From the NCBI RefSeq assembly GCF_023078275.1, contig NC_062977.1, positions 19,700,585 to 19,764,584 of the forward strand: 64,000 bases of DNA, in the 5' to 3' direction. Of the stretch, positions 24,305 to 35,237 are shown one piece after another. Origin of the DNA: Leguminivora glycinivorella. Lineage: Eukaryota; Arthropoda; Insecta; Lepidoptera; Tortricidae. The translations under genes and the position numbers were made by a program. Position 1 is the first letter of the stretch. Every line of letters starts with the position of its first letter. The notes under the pieces are model-generated. The model saw only the letters and a list, made by a program, of their open reading frames with translations, was not told the DNA's origin and did no database searches.

Positions 24305-24452
24305 GCGCGGATCCAGGGGGGGAGGTCATGGGGGTCATGACCCCCCCTTGGAGCCTAGGTTGGCCATATAAATAGACCACGTGACCCCCCCCCCCGGGGC
24401 CTGGGACTTTACCACGTGACCCCCCCCCCTGGGCACGAAGCTGGATCCACGC
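24305..24452. repeat. C/G-homopolymer-rich repeat with gcgcggatccag ends
   Basis: Ends gcgcggatccag and ctggatccacgc are inverted copies. Inside are runs of 7-10 C and paired accacgtgaccccc blocks. Assembly in the homopolymers may be unreliable. Confidence 0.55.
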
Positions 24453-24740
24453 TTGGTAACAACTACAGTAACTACACTGAAATACACTCGACTTCTTCAG
24501 TAGAAAACAGACAAAATTCAACCACAGAATATATAATAGTACAAGTACAGAAGGCTCACTCCTTTGATGTTCACAAAACGCCGCCATTCTAAACTTACCT
24601 ACATTAACAAACGGACCGCACGCGTGCAGACGACATTGAATTCTATTGCGCCGCGCGAAGGTCGTCGCCACTGAATCTCGCGGCCGCCGGCATGTACTTG
24701 TAAAACAGACAAGTGAGCCGCCCCTGATTCAACTTAATAT

Positions 24741-24822
24741 ACTATCGGCTGCAAAAGTGTAAATGGCGAATTTATCAATGAATTCATTCATAATTTCTCC
24801 ATGCACTTTTGCGGCTGATAGT
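24741..24822. mobile_element. Short palindromic MITE, ctatcggctgcaaaagtg ends
   Basis: actatcggctgcaaaagtg on the left and cacttttgcggctgatagt on the right; 82 bp. Its right-hand part recurs at 38913-38962 (gagaaattatgaatgaattc then cacttttgcagct). Confidence 0.65.
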
Positions 24823-25387
24823 ACAATCGCCGTCAAATATCGGAGCTGTCACAAATATAGACAAACGCCTCTAGTGTCTGCGTTAGAGTGTATGTTCAAA
24901 TTTTATTTTGATTGATGTCTTGCAATTAATATTTTCTTCGGGTTGGTGTGATGAAAACACAGACCACCCAACTGTTCTGTGGATGAAAAGTAATGCGTTT
25001 GGCTCGGGGACTTTAATGCCTTAAAACCTAGATTCCATGCTCAAGATTCCACTTTAATATAAAATAAAATTATAAAAACAAAAACCGCAAAAACTATAAA
25101 ATAACAAAAAAAATATTTTTATTGAAATTTCATGCTTAAAATTTATCGTCACAAAACAAACAGTGAGTTAACTTTTGTTAACAACTTTCGTTAATTGGGG
25201 GGTCCCAAATTCTGAAAATGCCCTTAAATGAGCCATTTGGGGGTAGATTTTGTTTACGTTTATTTAAATACCTAAAGAAACAGTATAGGTACTCTGGCAC
25301 AGCGTGTGTTTATGTGTGAGCACTAGAAAAAGTCGATAAAATTAAAAATTTCACTGTAGACATTTCAAAATTCGCGTCTTTTTTTAA

Positions 25388-26040
25388 TGGCCCCTGTACA
25401 CACATGGCCAACGGTTCCACCAGCCCTTTGTGAAACCCCTTGGCCAAGATAAGAGCCGCTGTTTACACATTGGCGAACCAATCACTTGGCATTGGCTCTT
25501 CATGAAAGATGGACGTGGAATGAAAAAATCTAGGAAATTCTTGGTCATAGACGTTGTCAAAAAAATATTAAAAAATAATAACCCCGTAGTAAAATTAATT
25601 AAGGCAAAAAAACAGTAAATTGGAGAAAAAAGTAATTCAGGGACTTGAATATACATTTATTTACACTTATTTGCAATATTAACAATTTTTGAATATTCTG
25701 ATAAGAACATTTATCTTTTTTAGGAAATACATTAAACATTTGCAAGGTTATTTTATTTCCTAAAATCTACACTATTATTGGCATAGATAAACTTATTATT
25801 TTCGTAAATATGACACTACTGTCCTCTCTGACGGCTGACGACCAACTGAATGAAGCGCCAACGTGTAAACGCAGTTGGCCATTGGCGCCAAGATCCTTTG
25901 ATGTGTGGACGTTTAAAAACCGACACGAATCGGTTGGCCGGCAAGCGCAAGCGCCAACTGCAAACTTACGGCCAAGTAGCTCTCTACACACATGGCCAAG
26001 GGGGTTGGTGGAACTGTTGGCCATGTGTGTACAGCGGCCA
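25388..26040. mobile_element. Non-autonomous DNA element with long inverted repeats (653 bp)
   Basis: Left end tggcccctgtacacacatgg then ccaacggttccacca; right end is its complement (tggtggaactgttggccatg then tgtgtacagcggcca). Inner arms also pair (gtttacacattggcgaac and gttggccattggcgcc blocks). No transposase frame. The ends are consistent with a cut-and-paste element; superfamily not determined. Confidence 0.75.
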
Positions 26041-27434
26041 TAACGCTTTTTATGGGCCAAAGCAAAGATGAAGTTGTAAAAAACCCGCGAAAATTCAAGC
26101 TTACTTTTGAAAGAAACATGGAGTACCCATGGAGTACCTCTATTCTCCGTGACAAATAAAAAAAATCTGGGAATGCTCCATGCATGCCCAGATTTGTTTT
26201 TAATTGTCGCTTTGCTCAGAGATTTATTTGAAATTATAAAATTCATAAGTGATAGTCGATAGATATGATTGCATTGGTGTGTGATTGGACTGATTGGCTA
26301 GATTATATTATATTACTTGTTGTCTTAATTAAGGGGATTTCTAAGAAAATAGACAAACTGTTTTACCCGATTTTTTCAAATTCAGCGCGGAACACTAACG
26401 GCATATCACCATGACAACGTTACTAGCAAATTTGGTTTTAAAATTTTCGGTAGGTGGCGCTTTATTTCAAGTGCGTGCGGCCTGTGCGCCGCTCCAACCA
26501 CTAAGTTTAAAGAAAGTAATCCGATTGGAAACTCAAAATCCACTTTCACACTGATAGTTCTAAAAACACCTTTTTACGAAATAAATGCATTGTTCTTTTT
26601 CCTAATATTTTTAGGATAAATTAAGTTTTTTTTTTTATATTTCGTTGATAATTCCTTGAGTCTGTCAAAAGATAATCATGAAAATATGAAGCCCAACGAG
26701 CATAACATTTGCTTGTTGGAGTTTATTGTTTAAAAATGTTACATTGTTGAAGAAAGTAAATAAAATGGCGACGGTTTGCCGGATTGATTCTTACGCCCCG
26801 TGTTAAACAAAATGTTTTAAATATGTAAAAATAAAACGTTAAATACGGTTCTATAATTTTCATAACTCCTTAGGGAAAACGATTTTTCTATAAGTCCCGC
26901 TTCGCCTGCGTGCGATTGCACATTTTACTGTGGGAATGAATGCCGTGAAGTAGTAGTTTATACAATCGTGATATAATACGGAGCTTACCAGTCGAGTACC
27001 ATAATTACTCCACGGAGCTTGCTGAGTGGGTTAACAGTACGGTACGAGAATAAAAAGCTTAATTATATCACTATTGTATACAATACTTTTTCTATGAGTC
27101 ATCGTCTTCATCATCAATGGACGAACAATATCATCATTCAAGTTAAAATTAATGTTATACCGTCGTTCACCGTTGTATCAACATCGAATTTTCTGGCAAC
27201 CAATTATTTGTAATAATGGTCTCTGATTGGTCGATAACGCAATAGATTAAAAAAAATGTTTCAGATGCTAAAAATTTGCCAGGTATCGCCAATTAGTATA
27301 GAAATTGTATGAAGTTCTATTTTAGAATTTTTTCAGTCAACTAAAGTGAAGTGTAATGAAATATTATAGTTGATCAAGTGTCAAAGACTATCCAACACTG
27401 AAAAGTCAGGACGTGAAGCAGCAACGATTTTAAC

Positions 27435-27632
27435 AGCGCCATCTAGCGGTACGAGTTGTTCAAAGTAGTTTGTCAGTATAGGCGTTGTACGTAAAACAAC
27501 ACAAAATGCGATTTCTTGATCTACTTTAACATTTTTAGACGGAATAAAACCAAGAAATAAGTGTGTGATTTTTTAAAATTTGAAACTGTATTAACTAAAC
27601 TATTTTGATCAACTCATGCCGCTAGAGGCGCT
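27435..27632. mobile_element. MITE with agcgcc(a)tctagcgg ends
   Basis: Left agcgccatctagcggtacga then gttgttcaaagtagttt; right is the near-complement aaactattttgatcaactca then tgccgctagaggcgct. Spacer of about 120 bp, non-coding. Confidence 0.7.
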
Positions 27633-27714
27633 AGTATCGCGTGTTGCCAGCTTTGGCACCAAGCTGCACGTATTAACTCGTAGAGTTTACATAGCATTTG
27701 TTATAGTTTAGGGG

Positions 27715-27798
27715 CAAAACGGGACTTAATCGCGTAAACACTACAATCGCGTAAACAGTATATAAATGTAAGTGTTTACGCGATTAAGTCCCGTTTTG
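27715..27798. mobile_element. 84-bp perfect palindrome (snap-back MITE)
   Basis: caaaacgggacttaatcgcg then taaacact pairs with agtgtttacgcgattaagtc then ccgttttg. The same core gcgattaagtcccgt occurs alone at about 58179-58193. Confidence 0.7.
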
Positions 27799-27950
27799 TT
27801 CTAAAATTATGAGTGCAAATCGTGTTAGTCTAAATCAATATATAAGCGCTTCATGTATTAAAATGAACACTTCAGAAAAATACCCACATAAAATATTTAG
27901 TCAATAATTATTGTATTTTCTAAAGGCAGAAAGGTAGGTACGACGACGGC

Positions 27951-28446
27951 CTCTTTGTTAAAAATTGTTTAAACCACGCCGCGGCGCAGTGCTCTGTTTC
28001 ATTCAGCGGACGAATCCAAGCCAAGCGGAGCAGCTGTTTATCGCGTCGTCGCCATTGTTGTTTGCTCTCTCGTTCTCGCGTTCCCCTTCCAGTCTCGCTC
28101 GATTCTCGTGGCGCGTGGACGTTTGCGTAGCGCCAGAAAATATATCACGGTTTCCTTCTTTGTCCAGAAATTGTAATCTGGAACCGAAGGAGCAAGCTCG
28201 TGCTTGCGTACACGTTTGAAAACTTACCGTTGCGTGTGTGAAATAACTGGTGAAATCTGCTGGTGTATCCCGTCGTGTGTGTGCGTTCAGTGATTCCCGC
28301 ATAGTCGTTCGAGCATGAATAATAAAGAAGCAGCCGGTGATCTCGTCGCGTGGATCTCGGGTGCGAGCTGGTGACGGGAGCGGAGTGCGGGTGTCGTGGG
28401 GTCCCTGTGATGAGTCTGCGGTGACGGCTCGCCGCGGAGCGGTTGG
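27951..28446 (+). promoter_or_regulatory. nmo: nemo promoter-proximal region and 5' UTR with two uORFs
   Basis: GC content and CpG rise sharply from about 27970 to 28643, as expected for a developmental-gene start. Two short upstream frames precede the main start: 28315-28374 (20 codons with stop) and 28410-28424 (atg agt ctg cgg tga). Both end before the main ATG, so they could lower translation. The transcription start and any TATA box cannot be fixed from sequence. Confidence 0.5.
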
Positions 28447-28643
28447 ATGGCGGCAGTGACCGGCCCCGCGCGGCACTCTCGCGTGTCAATGAGTGTGTCA
28501 ATGTCGCTGATGCAGGGCGGAACGCCGACCGCGTCGCAGGGCGCCATCCTGGCGGCGGCGGCGCCCTACTACCAGACGCCGGCCATCCCCTCGGATGTTC
28601 AGCCCGACCGGCCGATCGGCTACGGCGCCTTCGGTGTCGTATG
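28447..28643 (+). CDS. nmo: Nemo-like kinase (nemo/NLK), first coding exon
   Basis: Nemo is a MAP-kinase-like serine/threonine kinase that acts in Wnt, planar polarity and other signalling by phosphorylating TCF-type and other partners. Visible here: 66 residues, an alanine/serine-rich N-terminus, PYYQTPAIPSDVQPDRPIGY and then GAFGVVW. The last part is the kinase glycine-rich loop (IGYGAFGVV) in the exact wording found in Nemo/NLK proteins, preceded by the family's DVQPDRP. Donor gtgagt at 28644 splits the tryptophan codon after two bases. The ATG at 28447 is chosen as the first in frame; Met15, Met19 or Met22 are alternatives. The next exon should begin with A-V-T-D-P-R-D-like sequence and is not seen, so the intron probably runs past the right edge. 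Confidence 0.9.
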
Positions 28644-31032
28644 GTGAGTCAACATCCTGCCTCCTTATCTAAATCCCAGAGTCTACTTTGTTAATTCCCG
28701 TCCAAAATGCGCGAGTTCCCTCTGTCAAACGTGTTAATTTGATTTGCTCTTGAAAAGTTTTCGTGGTATTTTTTTAGGTCTATGTTTGTGTTTGTTTGAA
28801 ATTTCGTGAAAGGGAGGCATGCAGAGCTTGTTAATATTTGGTAGAGTACAGTTAGGAACGTTTTATGACTTCTTTTGGATGGGCAGTATCATCAGTACAT
28901 TTACCTACTTTACTATAACTTCTTTCAAAAATGATGCTGATGAACCTTTCTATATCCTATCATTTGCCTATGTGTGTGTGTGTCAACAGTCTTTTCCACT
29001 TTGCCCAGTCTTCAGCAGCCAGCATGTTTCTTAGGCTTACCACTACCTTTATATTCTAGGGCTTGGCTTAACTTGCCTTAGACATTGAGCCAAGACATAT
29101 ATTTCCTAAATAGTCTGGTCTGTGATACCTGTATCAAAGCATACATTTTAATTTAGGGGACTTTCCCATGATTCCCATGATTGGCTGGATAAATAATATT
29201 GCATGTTTATATCTATTTGTATTTTTCTTTACAAAAAGGGTCACTTCATTTTTTAAATATGTTTCCTTATTTTTATAATCAATACTCAGTTAATTTCTCT
29301 TCCTCCTCCTATTTTTAAGATCTATTTTTAAGAGAGATTATTAAAAATGATATAGGGTATACCCTATACTCCTAGTCCCACCCCCACCTTTCATGAGAAT
29401 CAAAAGCAATTGAACTTATAAAATGTATGTCTTGTTACAGTAACTGTAATGCAATTCCTTATTCAGTAATTATTAATTTATTATGTATTTAATAAGTAAA
29501 CCCAAAATTTAGACCTTTGATTAATTTTATACATGCATTCTTGTATGCGACAAAGTTGACTCCATCAACAATTATTGTTCTGATGATGGAATGCTCTGAT
29601 CTGGCTCGCTAACCCAAATTTGGTCTTGAAAATGCACACTACACAAGCTATAGAGATTAAATTACAAAGTTAAAATGAGTTGTTTCTGCTTTGTTGGATT
29701 GGATAGTGTTAATAAGTAGGAAAAACAAACAATTTAAATTATGCTGTTGTTGTTTCAGAACATAATTGCATTTTTTTTTTCATTTCACAAGACAGCAAAA
29801 TAAATAAATTACAAATTACATTAAAATCAAATATTAGGGTTAAAAATGCAATTTCAGCTTTATTTTTCACAGTATGAAGTATCTTAAAAAAATTAGGTGT
29901 CATCAAGTTAGTGCTGCAACTTTGCCTTCCCTGCCTAACATTGCCTGCCTCAAAAATAGTAGTTTTCCACAAAATTGATGTCTCTAAATCTATAATTCTT
30001 GGGAGATAGGATAGTGACTGCCATTTTAAATGGCTAATCGGTAAAGAATCACTATTATTCGAGCTAGGAAATGTTAGCAGGGTTTCAAAGTTGCAGCATC
30101 TAACGGTGTTTAAAAACACTGATATTGACCTAGATCATTCTCTCCTGTCCTACTAAATTCAATACCCTAGTGCATCTAATGACGTCCGTAACCAGGGCAT
30201 CAGAACAGTGGCTACAATAGACAACCAGCCTATTATAATATACTGTTGACACAATTACTTGTCCACTTGTATACCTTTATGCGAAGTTGTACGGTCTATA
30301 TCGGTCTTTGTTGTTGTAACCGTTCACGAGACTCATTGTCGCGCTCACAATGTACCGACGAAAGTGCATTCGGCACATTTCTCTATTAGTAAATTACCTT
30401 CATTCATAATTTAAATTTATTGGAAATCACAAGAATGGGACACACAAACAGGCTATAAAAAAAGTTGAAAAACTGATTTAATGTTCAGAAGGTTGCCAAT
30501 TTCCAAAGAGTTGCGACGGATGCCCGAAACCATTTTAAGCGTCAAACGTACACTTCTACCTCATTATTCTCTTTAATTTTAATTCTCAACATAAATGAAG
30601 AGTAAAATGAGGACTATTTATGCTTTCGAATTGAGAAGAGGAACCCCTTTGCTTTGGGAACAGATGGGAGTTGCTATGCGCTAAGCCAAGTCATGTGAAT
30701 ACAGGGAAAGGGGTAAATTTTGGCCAATGCGATTTTAGCCGTGTTAACAAGGGTAACAGAATAAGTGCATGTACATTCAACATAATTAGTAAATACCTAT
30801 TCATAATGTTGAAATTATCAAGGGTTGACAAGGTTGAAAATGTCACGTCAGTCACGTGCGGAAAATGTACGGGGAAACAGACAAAGGATGTATGGTTCTA
30901 TAGTTTCATAATGCGTTTGTCTTTTGCGAACAGGAACGAGCACGGACAGTGGTCATTGTCTTTTCGTCCGCTTTGTTACTCGACCGAATATTTTATAGGT
31001 ACCCATTTTATGCCTTTGAATCCCAACTCAAT

Positions 31033-31081
31033 CCAAGACCTTGCAAAAAATCTCTTGGCAGTTCTTTTTGCAAGGTCTTGG
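31033..31081. repeat. Short hairpin, ccaagaccttgcaaaaa arms
   Basis: 17-bp perfect arms ccaagaccttgcaaaaa and tttttgcaaggtcttgg around a 15-base loop. Too short to type. Confidence 0.5.
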
Positions 31082-31593
31082 ACACATACCGAGCATAAAA
31101 AAATGTGATAATCATTTAAGTAAGGCTGCATGGAAAAAGAGAAACATTGATTCCTTTATCCATAAAAAATACGGCACTGATTAGTTAAATTATGTTTTAT
31201 ACCCTTCTCTCGCAAACGATTATAATTCAATTCAAGTTTATACAGCGTCTATTAATAACGCCACGAGACAAGAAAAACATAAGAGAATCGTCATTATGTA
31301 TTTACCCTACATGACTAAAGGTATTTAGGGAATATAAAAAGGCAAAGGAACAGTTATTTATTTAACTAGTCCATATTATATAAATATGATATGCATTTAA
31401 ACCCCTATTCCCATTATAAGACCACACAGAGAGAATCCACACCAGATGCGTAAGCAAGCATGGCGGTTCGACCCTGACAGCACTTGGTAAAAAAATTGTA
31501 ATCGATAAGCTATCTATGGATTCAGCACATTCTTTGCATTCTTGGCGTTTAGGAAGTATACATAGGCATAATTTCTAGAAATACCTATACTAT

Positions 31594-31780
31594 AGACATA
31601 GACATAGACATAGACATCATTTATTGGTAATAACATATTACAGGTCACAATTGGTACTTATTTCTACATATCTTATATCTACTGTACAATTATTGCATCA
31701 ATTAAATATTAAATTTATTATTATTACATTTTACATTATTCTTTACAGTCAATAAATTCTTTAAAGTTATACTGTACCTA
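31594..31780 (-). repeat. LINE 3' end with (atgtct)n tail
   Basis: Plus-strand (agacat)n, about 25 bp at 31594-31619, leads into catttattggtaataacata, the reversed poly(A)-signal end seen in other LINE tails of this window. No coding part remains. Confidence 0.5.
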
Positions 31781-33418
31781 TACGTGATTAAATGTCGTCT
31801 ACGTATAACATGACAGGGCATTGTATTTTCAATGCTCATAAGAACTCTACAATACCTATTTGTGCTCTATGAACATTTGAACGACTAATTGACACTAACA
31901 TAACACACTAACAGCTGAGTTCATTTGAAACGCTAAGTAGATACGTTTGCTTGATCTATGATATATATGACATCTGTGCTAATACCTATTTGTGATCTAT
32001 GAACATTTAACAACTAATTGACGCTAACATAACAAAAGCCTGCATCTTGGCATTAAGGATTATAAAGTTTTAAATTTCGTTATAATCAACTTATTTTTAT
32101 TAAGTTGTTTGTTTGTTAGGTTATGCTGAAATTACGTATCAAAGTCAATTACATAAATCAATCTCTTCATGACGGAATTGTGGGCATTGTTAGCCAGTTT
32201 GCCGTCCTCTGTGCAAGTTTACAGCGTCTGAACACGAGTTGCTCGTTAAGACGCAAGAAAAATCGTGGTCGCGTTTTAACATCTCTTTTATTTCGCTCGG
32301 AACAAGCGATCTCGTTTATGGCTAAAATGAATGCTTTTCGGTACAGTGTTGGCGTCACTATCGGTGAACAGAATCGTGGTTTAATATTTGTTGCTCGCTG
32401 TTTCTTCACTTCGCATTCCAGGACATAAAATATCATCTTAACGATCCATCATTAATGTTGATCTTCAAAGAATACGGGTCATGAAAACTTCAGGATAACG
32501 TAAAAGTTATAGACACGTGTCCAAAACTAAGTTTGGTCGCGATAGAAACGTGCACTACGCTTGTAATCTGCAATTGCCTTTGTAAACACGTGGTGTTCGC
32601 ATCGGGCGTTGACGTGTATTTGATCTAGCGTGAACGACATAAGAGCGGTTTTCAATATTCATGTTTCCCACAATCGAGTGCACATTGCGCGTACCTAGCG
32701 ACGCTGCCGCCTTCAATACACTCTCCACTTTATTCCTTCACATTATGTTTCTATTTTATACGCCACCAGTTCTGTTATCAAGATTAATGCAACGCCTGCG
32801 TGTTCACGGCCCATTCGATATTGGACTTTACTGCTCCGCGTCACAGTTTGTCGTGGAGAGCGAGAAGTAGTTTATAGTTGAAGCAGTGCAGCGGGGGTTG
32901 TTAGGTGGGTATGGGTGGGTGCTTTGTGTCGAGTCGTCGTGCGTAGGTAGGGCTCCGATGGCGCTTGGCGCGTCGATTGTGTGTGAACGACCGCGACGAG
33001 GGGAGGCGCGCCTGATTATACCGAGCGATCGGCCGAGGGCCCTAAACCAGACCCGGAGACCGCGCTCCCGTCCGTTGAATGTAAATTAGGGCTTCTTTTT
33101 ACATTTTAGTTATACCTATTCTTGTAGTTAATTTATTCGAACACGGCTTTGCATTTGTGTAAGTGTCTCGACAAAAAGAATGGAGGATCATTTGGGTCGT
33201 GCACAATATGGATGCTCCCTCGTGCTCATCTTTGTAATGACTAGGTTTCGTCATTGACCGCCACTGCAGTTGTAATAACGCTGTTACGTAGCCAAGGTTA
33301 TAAACACCGAAACGTCTAGCTTTATCTAAGATCGTGATAAAATCTCAGCCCACCCAAGTTTCGTTATATTTATAATACATGATATATTATATTTGAATAA
33401 ATAGGAAGTGCACTATAG

Positions 33419-33572
33419 TACAGCCTGGTAGAAAAGAGTAGAAATGAATAGGGGCGCCACCGTCTATGTAACCCGTTTTGCATGTGGCAATTATTTAGTC
33501 CGTTTTGTATGAGAACTGTAAGTGTTGCTATGACAAAAAAAAGTAATTTCTGCTCTGTTTTGCCAGGCTGTA
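33419..33572. mobile_element. MITE with tacagcctgg ends
   Basis: Left tacagcctggtagaaaagag and right ctctgttttgccaggctgta; about 154 bp. A left-end fragment sits at 474-495. Confidence 0.7.
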
Positions 33573-34080
33573 AAACTATTACTACTGTAATAATATCATT
33601 CCAAAATTCAAATTTTAAATTTTATTCTGAAACCCCAAAACATAAACACATATTATATTAATTACCCGGGGTCGACCGGCATTCGGGAATCGATCATCCC
33701 GCCTGCGTAGGTGTTATTGATTGAACTAAAGCTAATGCTCTCAGCGTGAACAAAACCTATAGCTGCTTTGAATGTACAAAAAGGTCGGGACGGGTTTTAA
33801 AATGTCGCTTTTTAGGGCAGCCGTGCGTAACCAAACGGAGATCGCTGGCGTTTTAGCTTATTCAGATCGATCTTTCAAGGGTTATGTGAATGAAATAAAG
33901 TATATGGTAATTCAATACTAAAAGCCGCCGATTTTGGTAGATTTTGACCTGAATGTTACTATATTTTCGGTCATTCATTCGATACCAACTCAACTCTTGG
34001 AACATTGAAAATACTAAAGCGATACCATCTTGTCGTTTAAGCTATATGGACAGGGGCCAGGTATTTCTTATAATTAAGGT

Positions 34081-34236
34081 AGGCCTAAGAAGCGCTGGCT
34101 GGACGTCGTGACAGCGGACATGGAAGAGAACAATCTCTCACCTCAGGATGCCGAAGACCGGGCAAAGTGGAGAAGGCTGAGCAGGAAAGCGGACCCTGGC
34201 GCTAGGCCGGGAAAACGCTAGGTTGAAGAAGAAGAA
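34081..34236 (+). pseudogene. LINE protein C-terminus scrap with (gaa)n tail
   Basis: Frame 34081-34221 reads RPKKRWLDVVTADMEENNLS then EDRAKWRRLSRKADPGARPG, the familiar C-terminus of a lepidopteran non-LTR retrotransposon, followed by a gaagaagaagaag tail. Extremely 5'-truncated. Confidence 0.75.
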
Positions 34237-34806
34237 GGTATCCTTTTATTTAAAAATAATAATAACTCACGGCCGAATTCGGCCACGGCGCGGCGACCGC
34301 TGTCAGCTCCGGTGCTGTCCCTGATGTGCTTGCCACAGGAAAGAACATACTATACTATATTGTGAAGTTAGAGAAAATCGTATCGGCACAAAGTAGTGAT
34401 TAATTTGATTAGTTAAAAATAAACTAATATAACGACGAATAATTCCCTAATAGTTATCATGTTATCAATATCTAACATCTCATAAAGTCGCCGTCAATAG
34501 AATTTGTGAACAATGTAAACAAACCTTTAGTCAAAATGTCTTTAATTTAATTTCCATTTTAAGTCATCAGATACTGGCTAAATCCATGTGTCCATTCATC
34601 TCACATTATGATCCTCAACCTTCAAAATAATAAAATTGTGCTAAAATATTGATATTTTATATAATGGTTTGTTTACATTGTGCACAAATTCTATTGACTT
34701 TAATAGTTATAATTTTAATGAGCTGGGCTCCTCGTGTTTTTAGCTATGCTTTTTCAAATCATGGGATTTATACATTTTGGACTATACATAAGAAGATATT
34801 ACATTA

Positions 34807-34952
34807 AGGGCTGGTTTTTCAATCGCCACTGCCAGATAAATAATATCGGTCAGATAAATGTGAGCTGTCATTGTCATTTATACGTGTGATGAAGAGGATA
34901 GTGATAACTTTATCTGGTAGATATATTTATCTGGCGACTGAAAAACCGGCCC
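34807..34952. mobile_element. MITE with gggctggtttttcaatcgcc ends
   Basis: Left gggctggtttttcaatcgcc and right ggcgactgaaaaaccggccc; inner arms share ccagataaat. 146 bp. Confidence 0.8.
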
Positions 34953-35037
34953 TAATACTATTAATAGTTATCGAATTAATAATACCTTCTTGCCAACTTT
35001 AAACTCGCAAGTACTGGGCTCCGACAAAACTTTCCAG

Positions 35038-35061
35038 TAACAAATAGCCGGCTATTTGTTA
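35038..35061. repeat. 24-bp perfect palindrome
   Basis: taacaaatagcc followed directly by ggctatttgtta; no loop. Confidence 0.6.
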
Positions 35062-35194
35062 GCCGGTCGCCCACAACCGCCCGATCAATCAGCCCTCGTG
35101 GACCTCGTGGTAATTAATTTAGTTAGTACGTTAATAGATACCTATAACTCGGAGCGGCATTTAGATTTTAAAAATATTTTCTAGAGCTGCATTT

Positions 35195-35237
35195 CTCGCT
35201 CGCGAGTCCAAACAGCAAGTATGGACTCGCAAGCGAG
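35195..35237. repeat. Hairpin with ctcgct(c/t)gcgagtcca arms
   Basis: ctcgctcgcgagtcca pairs with tggactcgcaagcgag across an 11-base loop. Confidence 0.55.

Larger units (their letters stand above)
20366..27950. other. Intergenic region between UBE3B and nemo
   Basis: No gene recognised on either strand. Contents: inverted repeat at 20933-21044, Helitron-like piece 21339-21586, (gat)n microsatellite 23303-23324, MITE 23672-23806, C-rich repeat 24305-24452, small MITE 24741-24822, inverted-repeat element 25388-26040, MITE 27435-27632 and palindrome 27715-27798. The short open frames here do not look like proteins. Confidence 0.5.

Noticed and set aside
24105..24671. 188-codon minus open frame
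   Set aside because: Crosses homopolymer-rich repeat sequence; the glycine/proline run comes from the C/G tracts.
25767..26246. 159-codon minus frame
   Set aside because: Lies within the inverted-repeat element and reads through its arm; not a transposase.
28003..28547. Several overlapping minus-strand open frames of 86-157 codons opposite the nemo 5' UTR
   Set aside because: They arise from GC-rich sequence with few stop codons; peptides are low-complexity and arginine-rich, with no domain and no splice context.
30671..31108. 145-codon plus open frame in nemo intron
   Set aside because: No recognisable domain or composition, and it ends in the hairpin repeat; most likely chance.
32123..32436. 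Overlapping frames on both strands of about 90-100 codons
   Set aside because: Open on both strands with no conserved motif; cannot support a gene.
33665..33705. gatcgattccc on the minus strand, resembling a tRNA T-arm
   Set aside because: No acceptor stem, D-arm or anticodon arm could be fitted.
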